Below, piece by piece: positions 12,554 to 22,406 of a DNA stretch of 64,000 bases. Both the position numbers and the translations under genes were made by a program. The DNA comes from Symbiodinium natans (Eukaryota; Sar; Dinophyceae; Suessiales; Symbiodiniaceae). The stretch spans positions 331,501 to 395,500 of the forward strand of contig CAJNDS010001624.1 of the NCBI GenBank assembly GCA_905221605.1. The letters are read 5' to 3'. The notes beneath the pieces were generated by a model, which worked only from the letters and a program-made list of their open reading frames with translations, did not search any database and was not told where the DNA came from. Each line of letters starts with the position of its first letter. Within the stretch, counting starts at the first letter, position 1.

Positions 12554-13532
12554 GGTCTCCTTTTTGAGATACGGACTCCCAGCGTTCGAAGGCTTCCCCT
12601 AGGAGAAAATCGATGAAGTATGAAAATGTTTGGGCGGAGTGACTCCCTCCTTGAGCTATTCCTCTGGTGGTGGCCTCGACCTCCCAGGAATGGCCCATCC
12701 ATCTGAAGGACATCTGCTGCGCATGTATCAGCGTCAGCAGCATAGCAGCTTCTCTAGCCCGGCCATCGGGGGTGATGTCCGCCACAAACTGCAGTAACCG
12801 AGCATGTCGGACATGGTCGAACGCGCCCTTGATGTCGATGGTCACCCAAATGCCGGGTGAGTCGGTCCTATCTTCTGCTTGCAGATGGAATAGAGTGGAG
12901 GCCAAGCCTTCAAGCACCTGGCCCCCAGGAACTGCACCGAGCTGTCTCTTCGGTCGACGCCAGCTGAGCATCAGTCTCTGAATGAGTAATCCTGACACCA
13001 GCTTATTCAAGACTTCGAGCAGGTTGATGGGTCGAAGGCTTCCAGCTTGCGTGATGGAGGAGGCTTTTGGCACGAGAGCAACCAGGCTGCGCAAGGCTTC
13101 AAAGTTGAGCGTGCCAAGTGTTAGCGCTGTGTTGATGTAACTCAGCAGAAGCTCCTGCCCACAGGGATGTCGAGCTGCCTCAAGCACAAATTCGTTTGAG
13201 ATTCCCGAGGGGCCCGTGGTCTTGCCTTGCTTGAGTTTCGGCAAGTACTGCTGCAGCTCTTGCAAGTTGAACTTCTCGAGGTTCCCGGCCCTTGCCCGAA
13301 GTGCGTGCATACCCTTACGCCAGGCGTCTTGCTGAAGGGGGCAAGGCTCCGTAAGCAAGCTTTGGAAGTGGTCCTGAAGGTTCAACGCTGCCGCAAGCTT
13401 GCTCCCATGGTCCTTGACATACGCGTCCGCGTTGCTCTGGCGAGGGGCAGGCCTATAGGGAAGGCTGTTTGCATGTGTGACGCGGAGCCTTGGCTGGCCT
13501 TCTGTTGGCAGCTCTGCCACCACTGAAAGCAT
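12531..13532 (-). CDS. LINE reverse transcriptase, fingers/palm part
   Basis: RT domain of the element. Visible blocks: KTTGPSGISNEFV (104-116), LVALVPKASS followed by LRPINLLEVLNKL (150-178), motif A TIDIKGAFDH (231-240, catalytic Asp233), and motif B GIAQGGSHSAQTF (291-303). The frame stops directly before motif C, which continues in the next frame from 12553. The coding-strand A5 run at 12565-12561 is the likely site: removing one A would join SQK to ETMGWLFIDDL. The ATG given is only the first Met of the frame. The real protein enters from the endonuclease frame. Confidence 0.85.
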   Translation of the reverse strand: MLSVVAELPTEGQPRLRVTHANSLPYRPAPRQSNADAYVKDHGSKLAAALNLQDHFQSLLTEPCPLQQDAWRKGMHALRARAGNLEKFNLQELQQYLPKLKQGKTTGPSGISNEFVLEAARHPCGQELLLSYINTALTLGTLNFEALRSLVALVPKASSITQAGSLRPINLLEVLNKLVSGLLIQRLMLSWRRPKRQLGAVPGGQVLEGLASTLFHLQAEDRTDSPGIWVTIDIKGAFDHVRHARLLQFVADITPDGRAREAAMLLTLIHAQQMSFRWMGHSWEVEATTRGIAQGGSHSAQTFSYFIDFLLGEAFERWESVSQKGDHGVAVHR

Positions 13533-14653
13533 TCAGCATGCCGGCGACTGACAACGACACGCGTAAGATGTGCACGTTGGGCCGCATCCGCACATCGGTT
13601 GCGCTGCCTGCAGATATTCTTGAGCTCTGCACTGTCAGTGTAGCGTGGCTTACTCCTCCTGGATGAAGATGCTTTGCACACGCTTTCCAGTTGTCGCCAC
13701 TGGCACTGAAGGTCCTGGAGGGTGCTCAGGGACCCCAGCGGCACCGCAACCTCCAGGGTGTCCAGCTGCTGTTGGAGAATTGCTGCATTCACCTGCCACT
13801 TGGCTGAGGACGCCCGTCCTTTTCTCCGGGCTCGGCGCTCTGGGCGGGCTCTTGGCCGAGTGCTGCGAACATTTGCTTCAAGGAGGACCGGGGAGTGATC
13901 CGAGTTTAAGGCGCTGCGAGCCTCATGTTGAACTTCTAGGAAGTAGGAATCGGCATCAGGGTGGAAGGAGTCAACAAGCTTCTGGTTGATGAAGAAATAG
14001 TCCAGTTGACTGGAAGTTCCCCGAGGCCCAAACCAGGTACGTTCAGCAGGTTTAACGCAGTGAAACCCCATGCCTGTCAGCAGCGCCGTCACCTGATCAG
14101 CTCTCGTGTCTCCTGGTCTGTCCTGGTCTGTGTTCCAGTCACCGCCAATGAGAACTTCATGATATAGGGGGATCGTCACAAGTCTTTGGCGCAGGTCTTC
14201 AAGGGACTCTTCAAACGCATGGTCAGGTCTGGCAGAATGCGGAAGATGCACATTAATTACCCACCTTGCCCTCTCATGTCCTCGAGGAAGAAAGGAGATG
14301 CCCATATGCCACTTTCCCAGGAACTTGGAGCAAAGGCAGTCGACTCTCTCCTCATCCAAGGCGATAACCATGCCCAAGTAACTTAGGAAGTCATGTAGGA
14401 ACTGCATGTTGAGTTCAGGGACTGCGTGATGAAGTACTTCACAAGGCTCATCCAATCCCGGCTCATCCATTTTTAAGGTATGGAGTGAGCCCACCTCTTG
14501 GAGAAGCAAAATGTCAAAGCAGGCGTCAGATGCCGAGGCCCAAAGGTCCAGCTTCTGAAGCGACTTGCCTTTCAAATTCCAAGTCATAGCTTGCATGTAC
14601 TCTGGCCGAGGCTCCTCTCGAGCAGCAGCCAAATTCGGGCATGCATCCACCAT
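13382..14653 (-). CDS. LINE AP-type endonuclease (EEP domain)
   Basis: The endonuclease/exonuclease/phosphatase fold that nicks target DNA to prime reverse transcription. Diagnostic motifs in order: TWNLKG (residues 24-29, Asn), LLLQEV (Glu53), VHLPHS (136-140), IGGDWNTD (169-176, Asp/Asn), LDYFFIN (217-223) and NSDHSPVLL (250 onward, the catalytic Asp-His pair). All expected catalytic residues are present. After about residue 270 the sequence becomes an Arg-rich linker. The last about 50 codons of this frame overlap the RT frame, so the true coding path must change frame between 13532 and 13382. Translation from this ATG is uncertain because the upstream frame is continuous with ORF1 except for one TGA. 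Confidence 0.85.
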   Translation of the reverse strand: MVDACPNLAAAREEPRPEYMQAMTWNLKGKSLQKLDLWASASDACFDILLLQEVGSLHTLKMDEPGLDEPCEVLHHAVPELNMQFLHDFLSYLGMVIALDEERVDCLCSKFLGKWHMGISFLPRGHERARWVINVHLPHSARPDHAFEESLEDLRQRLVTIPLYHEVLIGGDWNTDQDRPGDTRADQVTALLTGMGFHCVKPAERTWFGPRGTSSQLDYFFINQKLVDSFHPDADSYFLEVQHEARSALNSDHSPVLLEANVRSTRPRARPERRARRKGRASSAKWQVNAAILQQQLDTLEVAVPLGSLSTLQDLQCQWRQLESVCKASSSRRSKPRYTDSAELKNICRQRNRCADAAQRAHLTRVVVSRRHAECFQWWQSCQQKASQGSASHMQTAFPIGLPLARATRTRMSRTMGASLRQR

Positions 14654-14659
14654 CTGGCG

Positions 14660-15862
14660 TCACTCGGTGCGCAACTTGGCCTCGGCCTCCTTCTCCCCTA
14701 CATCCAGCGAGCGCGCTATCTGTGTGAGGTTGAAGTAGAAGTCGAAAGACTCGTCGCTGGATGGGTCGAAGACTGCAGACTGGATCACGGCCTCATTCGG
14801 TTCGGGGAAGATATGTCGCTTGTTGGTACTTGCAACCCTTCTTCCCTGGAGGAAAACCACTCCTACACCCCAGTCAATCTCAAGGTTCTCATCATCGAGG
14901 ATTTGGTTGCTGCAGCTCTGGACTCGCTCTCGGGCCGCCCTGAGTACGCGATTCCTTTGTCTCTTCTCCGGGGTCCTTGAAGGGGATACCCATATAGGCT
15001 GATGGTTGGCGGAAGTGGTCAAGCTCAGCGCGTCCAGGGCAGTTCGAATCTGTTGGCTTCTCTCCCGTGCCTCTTCGTAGGGTAGCTGCTCGAGGTGTAG
15101 GTGTGCAATTGTTGCTCTGACACCCCAAACGGCAACCCTATCGACCTGAACATCGCGAGGGAGAGCGGACTTCACTGAATCGACATCCCTCAGTATCACA
15201 TTCCTCGGCGTGTCTCTGGCCCAACCCCCAACAACCATATGATTAAAATCAGTTCCGGAACCAGGGCTCGCCGTCGGAGAGGTCATGCTGTTCGCGGGGG
15301 TAGGACCACGCGCCACTGGTTGAGGCAGTCGAGGAGGTGCTGTGCTAGCCGAAGCCTGGTGGGCTTTGTAGTGATGCCATGGATCTGTTGCAGGGCCTGT
15401 TGCCGCCTGGGGATGCGCACCTGATGGTTGGGCTTGGCCTTGAGGAGGTGGAACTCTGTTGTAGGGGGCCTTACCTGCAAGGATGGAGTCGAGGATCTGT
15501 TGCTGATGTTGTTGCTGCTGTCGGAGCGATGCGATGTCTTCTGTCACTTTTGACGCATTCTGCTGGAGGTTCTCAAGGCGGTCCACTCGGGAGCACAGCA
15601 GCTGGTTGGTATCAGCAACAGCAGACATCTTGCTCAGGAGCTCAAGGGCCCAACTAGGCGGAGTGTCAGGGTTCGCAATCACACCTCCAGGCAATTGGGG
15701 CGCTTGACGCTGAACTCTGTCGTCTTCGAGGCCCCCAACACCTGCAAATGGAACCAACTCATTCTCTGCCTGCGAGTCATCAACCCCAGCTTCTTCTTGC
15801 TTTCTTTTCTTAGGGCTTTCACCCCCACTCTGGTCCGCAGTCTGTGCTTCTTCTTGGTCCAT
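14660..15862 (-). CDS. LINE ORF1-like protein (coiled coil, RNA-binding candidate)
   Basis: 400 residues. The start ATG sits in an AACGCCATGG context. The N-terminus is charged, with a basic KKRK cluster near residue 19. A heptad-like segment around residues 80-140 (LLSKMSAVADTNQLL, then a Gln-rich run) suggests a coiled coil. A Pro/Ser-rich linker follows, then a C-terminal basic domain with RTPEKRQRNRVLRAARERV that could be the nucleic-acid-binding part of an ORF1p. It ends at a TGA and the same frame reopens two codons before the endonuclease ATG. The stop may therefore be a nonsense mutation of a longer polyprotein rather than a true ORF boundary. The ORF1 role is inferred from position and composition, not from a named domain. 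Confidence 0.7.
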   Translation of the reverse strand: MDQEEAQTADQSGGESPKKRKQEEAGVDDSQAENELVPFAGVGGLEDDRVQRQAPQLPGGVIANPDTPPSWALELLSKMSAVADTNQLLCSRVDRLENLQQNASKVTEDIASLRQQQQHQQQILDSILAGKAPYNRVPPPQGQAQPSGAHPQAATGPATDPWHHYKAHQASASTAPPRLPQPVARGPTPANSMTSPTASPGSGTDFNHMVVGGWARDTPRNVILRDVDSVKSALPRDVQVDRVAVWGVRATIAHLHLEQLPYEEARERSQQIRTALDALSLTTSANHQPIWVSPSRTPEKRQRNRVLRAARERVQSCSNQILDDENLEIDWGVGVVFLQGRRVASTNKRHIFPEPNEAVIQSAVFDPSSDESFDFYFNLTQIARSLDVGEKEAEAKLRTE

Positions 15863-16224
15863 GGCGTTGATTCAGGAAAACAAGAACCCTGGGGCCCTAA
15901 GCCAATACCCCTTGAGCCCTTGAACCCTTGAAAACCCTGGAACCCTAAAAGTCAACAAAACCTACGCCCTAAAACCCTAATTAAAACCCTAAAGCTTAAA
16001 ACCCTAGCCTCTGGGCCACGTCGGATCTACTTACGGACATACCATGAACCCTGCCCCCCAACCTCCACCCGCCCACCCCCCCAATGCCCCTAAACCTCCT
16101 TTTCACACCCCAAACCCCAAACCCCCAACCCTAAACTAGACCCTAAACCCTAAGCTTAGGATGCTTCAGCGGGCCTAAGCCTCCCAAACGCTCAGCCCTG
16201 AAACCCATTTAGCCAGCTCTGCGG

Positions 16225-16301
16225 CTTAGGGTTTAGGGTTTAGGGTTTAGGGTTTAGGGTTTAGGGTTTAGGGTTTAGGGTTTAGGGTTTAGGGTTTAGG
16301 G
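16225..16301. repeat. Interstitial telomeric array (TTTAGGG)n
   Basis: About 11 perfect units. Confidence 0.95.
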
Positions 16302-16535
16302 GCCCCCCTCCTCGACTCCAAAGAGGCACCACGGCGGCACAATGTCTGCACCAACCGGATTACCTGCTGTCAAAGCCCAGGGCTGCGTGTAGCTGTTGTT
16401 TTGTTTTGCCACGAGGGTTCAAGGGCTCATCGCCTACGGGCGCCTAGTGTATACCTAAAGTTTCCTATGTAGCCTTAGGAAAGGGAAGTCCGCCTGAATT
16501 CGTGGACATAAGCACTTTGTTTGAAAAGTACGTAC

Positions 16536-16633
16536 CTAGGTTGGCCCCTTACAGCCTCTGAAAAATATTCCAGAATATGGTCCTCTTCAACCCAATAAGG
16601 GAAAATGTAAAAAAATCCCAGGGGCCTACCTAG
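16536..16633. mobile_element. Family A inverted-repeat element
   Basis: About 98 bp with ends CTAGGTTGGCCCC and GGGGCCTACCTAG and CTAG at both borders. Inner TTTCCCTTATTGGG (minus sense) identifies it with intron 1 of the desaturase. Other members: 42287-42384, 57358-57518 (holding a telomeric tract) and a partial copy at 28856-28916. Confidence 0.7.
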
Positions 16634-17264
16634 ATACAGGTTTGCTCCAGGTAGGGCTTTGGACTTTGGGAGTCTTTGGTGTTTAGCCGAAGCATGTCAT
16701 GATTGTGCAGGTATAAAGTCCAGAGCGCAGGACTCACACCCAAAAGATGCTCTGAAGTTTAGGGTTTAGGGTTTAGGGTTTAGCGTTTAGGGTTTAGGGT
16801 TTAGGGTTTGCTGCACAGGAGCTGCTGCCACGATGCCATGCTGGTGGTGTTATCTTATGGCCAGCTAGACGAACTAGCGCTACCGCTCTGTACTTCATGA
16901 ATGTCGCAGCTCTCCTCATGCTTGGAGACTTTGGGGACTATAGGGTTTAGGGTGGAGAAGGCAGTTCGTATTGAGCTCTTTCAGTTTTCTTCTTTTCCTG
17001 GGTGCATGGTAGAGGATGGGCCTAGTTCTTATGATGCATGGGCAGCGTGACCATAGAAAGAAAGAACTACCCTTGCATTTCCGCCGATCCCACGTCCAAA
17101 AAGAAAGGCGCCGAAACAAGCGATGACCGTGTTACTCCCGCCGCGCCTCATCATCACTCTCAATGCCTCCCACAACGCCTCGAGAGCTGAAACCCTAAAC
17201 CCTAAACCCTAAACCCTAAACCCGAAACCCTAAACCCTAAACCCCTAAACCCTAAACCCTAATT

Positions 17265-17405
17265 CAACCTGCAGGCTCTTGCTGGCCCTCACAACCCTTC
17301 ATCACTGGCTCTTAGTGGCTTTTCGCAAGCCGACAATGGATCCTTGCTGCACTTTGCTTCCCAAGCCGCAGCCATCGACCCACTGGTCACGGAACGTCCG
17401 GAAGC
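17265..17405 (+). CDS. Possible ankyrin-like exon, plus strand
   Basis: Reads SQADNGSLLHFASQAAAIDP, resembling the ankyrin start NGxTxLHxAA, and runs into a family G inverted-repeat element at 17406. The strand conflicts with the stronger minus-strand ankyrin match next to it. Confidence 0.25.
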
Positions 17406-17510
17406 TTAGGTGCTGAGTTCCCTTGGGGAAAAATTGGGGAAAAAGGTCGACCTTTGGGGTTTAAGGGTGTTTATACTACCCCAAAAGGTTAAAGGTTACC
17501 CAGCACCTAG
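17406..17510. mobile_element. Family G inverted-repeat element
   Basis: TTAGGTGCTGAG to ACCCAGCACCTAG with inner TTTATACTACCCC. Other members: 30600-30748, 49738-49834 and a partial copy at 38264-38322. It has AG|GTGC and CACCTAG ends, i.e. potential GT-AG splice signals on both strands. Confidence 0.7.
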
Positions 17511-17539
17511 GGAAGTTAAGCAAAAGAACAAGGATAGAT

Positions 17540-18112
17540 TCGGGCTTTGCCATGGAAGGTGGTGAAGGAACTCTCGGCTCTCATCTGGAGCCCCCGCAAG
17601 CCTCGTAGAGCGACGAAGTGGAGGGGTGTCACTCCGTCCTTCAGGGTGTATATGGGCTTTAGGACTTTCGGGGTTCGACGTTGGAATATCTTGGCAGACA
17701 GTGCCGGTGGCAACCATACTCTTCAGCAGCAATGCTGGGTGGGCAGCAAAGCCGGTCTTTAGCCCCTTCACACCGTTTCTTTTGTTGGAACGAATTTGGA
17801 AAACAAATCAAACTCGATACTGCAGCGCTGCCTACCTCAGAACATTAGGACGTGTCAGCCCACACTCCGGACTCGGACTCCGGACACTTGTAAACGGTTA
17901 CTCCAACGCACACGCCACCTTCAAACAACTCAAACTCAAATCTTCAACCCTTTTGGGCATTTGGGGGGTTTTGTTGGGCGCGGCGTTCCCTGCTTGAGGT
18001 GGGACAAGGCTGCTTCACAAGGTGGTCCTTGTTCTTGGCCCGCGCATCTGCCCCATGGTCCAACAGCCACATGGAAACTTCAATGTTGCCTCGTTCAATC
18101 GGCAGAAACCCT
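17540..18112 (-). CDS. Ankyrin-repeat protein fragments
   Basis: 18112-17985 contains ERGNIEVSMWLLDHGADARA then KNKD, close to the ankyrin pattern of helix 2 plus the loop LLxxGADxxxKNKD. 17700-17540 contains LKDGVTPLHFVALRGLRG, the start of another ankyrin unit (DGxTPLHxAAxRG). Ankyrin repeats mediate protein-protein contacts. The intervening 17985-17700 and the joins are unresolved, so this may be one gene with short exons or a decayed copy. Confidence 0.45.
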
Positions 18113-18251
18113 AAACCCCGAACCCTAAACCCGAGACCACACCCTTCTGCATCTGCGCTTGTGCAATCGCCAGAGTCTACTCTGGGCTCTCCCTTTAGGG
18201 CCAAAACCCAAAACCCTAAAACAAACAGGGTTTAGGATTTAGGGCGCCCTC

Positions 18252-18370
18252 CTACAAGGAGGCCCCCCCCCCCCTAGTTATAAGTAGAGCTATAAGAACC
18301 CTAGTCTGGGTTATAAGGATCTAAGTCCCCTAACTACAGTAAAGAAAAGGAAGGGGGCCCCTCCATGTAG
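18252..18370. mobile_element. Family B inverted-repeat element
   Basis: Ends CTACAAGGAGG / CCTCCATGTAG with inner AACTATAG-like and TTATAAGGATC blocks. Other members: 201-297 (partial), 27948-28070, 45704-45829, 59384-59493, 60121-60245 and 61444-61559. Probably a non-autonomous DNA transposon (MITE); no transposase is in the window. Confidence 0.7.
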
Positions 18371-18609
18371 AGAAGGGGCAAAAGCCACTTCAGTCAACTC
18401 TGAAACCACCAAAGCCCATCCCAACCCCGCAAGACTAAGGACGGTCATCAGCCCTGCTACCTACTGGCTCTTGAGGGGAAAAGGTACCTAGAAAGTTCCT
18501 TAGAGCACAATACATGTATGTAAATAATATACATAAATCTATATATATATACACATAGAGAGAGAGGGGGTGTATAACGTGTCTAATTCCGTCATTCTCT
18601 ACTAACTAC

Positions 18610-18955
18610 TTGGTTTCGCAAGGTTGCTGGCAAGCCGAGACCCCAACCTGCGTTGGAGGCGTCGTGGATTGGGATGTAGTACTCTTCCTCCCTCGGTTTA
18701 GGGTGTAGGCTTCAGGGTGTCAATTTCAATGAAGGTTTAGGGTTTAGGCTTTAGGGTTGAGGGTTTAGGGCTTAGGCTGGTTTAGGGTTTAGGGTTTAGG
18801 GTGTAGGGCTCAGGGTGTTTGGCTTGGAGGTTAGTGTGCGATGCAGAGACGAGACATGGGACAGGGACGATACTCCGGAGGCAGCAACATGGCCACGTCA
18901 GAAACAGGGTCGCACAAGACTTCCTTCAGCAGCGGAACCAAGCTGAACCCCTGAC
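18610..18955 (-). CDS. Probable exon pair (unknown)
   Basis: 18955-18838 reads FSLVPLLKEVLCDPVSDVAM LLPPEYRPC. 18695-18610 reads EEEYYIPIHDASNAGWGLGL. The DASNAGWG part is faintly like RNase H-type strands of retroelements, but that rests on a few residues. A telomere-like tract (18715-18810) lies between. Confidence 0.3.
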
Positions 18956-20217
18956 ATCAGGGGTTCCCCTACTACCCCCCCCCCCCCGTTGAGGTTATTC
19001 AAGAGGGGAACCTAGGAAAAGGAAGGGGGGGCAGGCTAGATGGAGTAGAGGGGCGTAGTAGGGAAACCCATGATGAAACCCACGATCCCACCGATGTTCG
19101 TCTTGAGTCCGTGTCTGAAGGCGCTGCCGGGGGTTCGGAACGGCTGCCCTCGTTCTGTTGTTAATATAGGGGGGCCTGAATGACTAGAATAGGGTTTTGG
19201 GGGTTATTAGAATATAATTACAAAGAGAGACCATAAGGGAACATTATTCGAAATTATTTCGACCCCTATGCTCCCTTTTTGCCGCCTAGCGGGCCTAAGC
19301 TCTGCTCAAGCCAACCCGACACCCTAACCCCTAACCCCAAACCCCAAACCCCAAACCCTAAACCCTAAACCCTAAACCCTAAACCCTAAACCTTAAACCC
19401 CAACCCTAAACCTTAAACCCTAAGAAATCAAAACTCTCAATTTCTGCATCTCCATGCGACTCAAGGGGCCATGGGCTGCTTTGCTCTGGGACGTGGTGTA
19501 CCAAACCTCGGTTGAAGTGAGTTCAGGGTTTTGGGTTTGGGGTCTTAGGGTCTTAGGGTTTAGAGTTTTGTGTTGTCACCCACCTTGAAAAAATTGGGGT
19601 GCCTTAATAATTAGAATAGGGTATCGGGGGGCTAAATGGTATAACGATCTGGGGACCAGAAGGGAATACTATTAGCAGTTCTTCCGACCCCCATGTTGCC
19701 TGTCATGGGTTCAGAAGTTCAGGGTTTAGGGTTTAGGGTTTGGGGGTTCAGGGTTTAGGGGTTAGGGAGCCCGCAAGGGCAAGGGCGGACCCGGCTGCAT
19801 TCTTCACGGCTTGCCAGCACCCATGCCACAGGTTGTTCTTTGCTTCTGTCATTTTATTATTATTATTTTTTTTTTTTTGGGGGGGGGGGGTTAGGGTTTA
19901 GGGTTTAGGGTTTAAGGGGTTTCTTCTGCAAATAGTAGAAAAAAGTAGGCAGTGCTGGGACATCTGGGGCTTCCAGCTGATTTGCTGTTTTTTTAGTGAA
20001 AAATAGGGTACCCTATATGCACCCCAACATGCGACAGTCGTTCTTGATAAAAACCCCAAGAAAGGTACCCAAAACCCAGAATCCGAAACCCTTAAGGGCG
20101 AGGATTCCTGCAGCTTCGATTTCTATACTCTAAACCCTAAACCCTTGCATGAGACAGCGCTCCGACTCGGCATGACCAGACCACCGGAGTCTGAATGATG
20201 CACTGTCTAGGCCGGGC

Positions 20218-20419
20218 TTACAAGGAGGGGCCCCCTTACCAGGGGTTTAGGGTTTAGGGCTGATAGACGCAGGAGGAACCGGCTAGGAGGGTTTTATAAG
20301 GCAACCTAGAAACTAAACAAAGGGGAATCAAGGGGACTTCTAGCCTAGTCAGGATCCTTATAACTCAATTTAGGTTCCTTATAAGTCTTCTGATAAGTCG
20401 GGGGGCCCCCCTCCTTGTA
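20218..20419. mobile_element. Family B element carrying other inserts
   Basis: Outer ends TTACAAGGAGGGGCCCCC and its complement GGGGGGCCCCCCTCCTTGTAA. The interior holds a telomeric tract and a stretch resembling family F (GTTTTATAAGGCAACC). Confidence 0.6.
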
Positions 20420-20519
20420 AGGTTTAGCACGCATCAGGCCGTGAAATGCCCAAGCCCTGAACCCTAAAAACCGCAAGCTACCCCAAAGTACAGCCTGAAC
20501 CCCTGAAGCCTTCCTCATT

Positions 20520-20760
20520 CAAACTCTTGAGGTAGTGACAGGGCGTGTTCACGTACTGCGACTGAGACTTGGCGCCAACCTGCATTGCGGCCATTGCCTT
20601 ATAATTCTTGGCGCAACCAGAGCATCATTGATAGCACGTGTTGCTACATTTTTCTGATCATAGAAGCTGTAAACGAAACGAAAGTGGCAACGGTATGAAG
20701 CGGCACCTAGGGTTAGAGCGTTGCGTGCTTGCACCCACTCTTGCAAGGTATGGCAACCTC
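20520..20760 (-). CDS. Probable exon (unknown)
   Basis: Two frames stay open here. The 3' part reads KAMAAMQVGAKSQSQYVNTP then CHYLKSLNE. The 5' part, in another frame, reads LQEWVQARNALTLGAASYRC. Which is coding is not certain. A further candidate, 21260-21150 on the same strand, reads TTLAGAVAVMEVLLEHVVHQ and ends with a TAA. Confidence 0.3.
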
Positions 20761-21859
20761 AAGCCCAGCAAGCCCCTAAACCCTAAACCCTAAATTGAAC
20801 CCTGAACCCTGAACCCTGAACCCTGAACCCTGAACCTGAACCCTGAACCCTAAACCCTAAACCCTAAACCCTAAACCCCAAAAGAACATGCTGTGCCCTA
20901 CAACGTTTTTTAAATCAAGCAAACATAACTAAGCCAGGATGGCACGACACGGTACGATGGCAACGTGGTGTCAACCTTCAACAGCGAAGTGATCTTAATA
21001 TGGGGTCGGAATCATTACTACTAGTAATCCCTATATATTTTGACCATGTAATCACCGAATTCTTCAGGCCCCAAAAAAACCTATCAACAATTCTTTAAGG
21101 CCCCCTAGTAGTAGTTCAACGCGTCACAGCGCCCTTATGCAAAGCGTAGGCCGGCGTAGGCCTGGTGCACCACATGCTCCAGCAAGACCTCCATGACCGC
21201 CACCGCTCCTGCCAGGGTCGTTGTCCCACTTCTTTCCGAAATGCTTTATCAAATGCATCAGAAAGCCATGCTTGTTGATGATATTTAGTGAGGGACCATA
21301 AGGGAATGCTCTTGGCAATTGTTCCGACCCCTACATGAGGATCAATAGGCCACAAGTTCATTAATCTACAGCTCGAACTCTGTACTCTTGTTTCTGTGAG
21401 ATGCTGACCGAAAGCCGCAGCCGCAGTGTCTCGCAATAACTCACAGATAAGTAGTCATCCCACTACGACTGTTAATGCGTTCGGTATGGCTTCTGTTGCT
21501 CAACCCGTGCGACCACTCTTCGCCGTTTCGTGGCTGGTGGCCGTCAGCTCCCTACACACCTCATATCTGCCATGAATGAGGGCATATTCCTGAGTTTTTT
21601 TTGCGGAAGTGGGCGGAGGGAGTATGGCTCCGGCTGAATGGCTAGGGAAGGGGCGACAAAGAGAGTGGCCCTTTCGCACCGTCAAACAGATGAAGAGGCT
21701 GCAGGGAAGGGGAAGCCCTGAAAGGTTGAAGTGTTGTAATATGGGGGCCTCAGAAATTAGACAAGGGTTTTTTTTTGGGGGGGGCTACTTTAATAGAATC
21801 ATATAGGGACCAGAATTACTTAAGGGAATACTTTTTAGCAATTATTCCGACCCCGATGA

Positions 21860-22195
21860 CTCCCGGAGACGGTGGTCAGCAGTCCTAGCCCAGCCGCAAT
21901 GTGGATGGAGTCCAGCCACGTCTCATCCGTGCTGCCTCGGACAGAACCGGGGTTTAGTTTAAGGTTTAGGGTTTAGGGTTTGGGGTTTAGGGTTTAGCAC
22001 CCAGATATCGGAGCCTCGTCTGTAGACGAACTCGGCAGCTCCCCCGGGTATCAGGCATCCCACCACAACAACATTTTTAAACATCAGCAGGCCTGCCCAC
22101 CCCCACAGCGCGATAAAATACTCGACGGCGCACCAGACTAGCAAACAAGAACGGCCCGGAAATAGCACCGACCATGGACTTATCTACTCTCTTTT
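21860..22195 (-). CDS. Two membrane-protein exons split by a telomeric tract
   Basis: Segment 22195-21995 reads GRSCLLVWCAVEYFIALWGW then AGLLMFKNVVVVGCLIPGGA, at least two hydrophobic helices, and ends YRRGSDIW. After about 45 nt of CCCTAAA-like sequence, segment 21948-21860 continues VRGSTDETWLDSIHIAAGLG LLTTV. The two fit one polytopic protein whose intron is almost entirely telomeric repeat. The exact splice positions are not fixed. Product unknown. Confidence 0.4.
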
Positions 22196-22279
22196 TTGGT
22201 GCAGCCGGGCTCTGAAATACCCGAAAAGCTACAAACCCTCTTGCACCTCAACCTGGACCTCCCAGCCCTAGGCTCTGTC

Positions 22280-22406
22280 CTACTTGAAGGTTCATGGGTA
22301 GTATAAGTGAAGTTCTAAGTACCTTAACTAGGGTGTACTATAGGTTGCCTGACCCCTAACCGGTCGAAACCCTACTAGAAAACTACCCATGAACCTTCAG
22401 GTAGGT
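22280..22406. mobile_element. Family C inverted-repeat element
   Basis: Ends CCTACTTGAAGGTTCATGGG and its near-perfect complement CCCATGAACCTTCAGGTAGG. Other members: 22530-22636, 44720-44808, 44806-44956, 51395-51572, 61919-62058 and fragments around 48867-49100 and 56378-56452. Confidence 0.75.

Larger units (their letters stand above)
11300..15900 (-). mobile_element. Non-LTR (LINE-type) retrotransposon, degenerate
   Basis: A minus-strand element with the order ORF1 (coiled coil), EEP endonuclease, reverse transcriptase and a Cys/His-containing C-terminal region, as in APE-type LINEs. No LTRs are seen. It is inactive as sequenced: ORF1 and the endonuclease share one frame but are separated by a TGA at 14660-14662. 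The endonuclease-to-RT change of frame lies within 13382-13532, a second shift sits at the T5 run 12561-12565 (A5 on the coding strand), and a third near 11975-11990. Degenerate telomere-like sequence lies on both sides (around 11016-11035 and 15950-16010). Exact element ends and a target duplication were not resolved. Frameshifts could also be assembly errors. Confidence 0.9.

Noticed and set aside
11331-15931. Many plus-strand open frames of 60-166 codons
   Set aside because: They lie opposite the LINE and show no motifs; the minus strand carries clear EEP and RT motifs.
18610-18695. RNase H domain from DASNAGWG
   Set aside because: Too few residues and no second catalytic motif; kept only as an unknown exon candidate.
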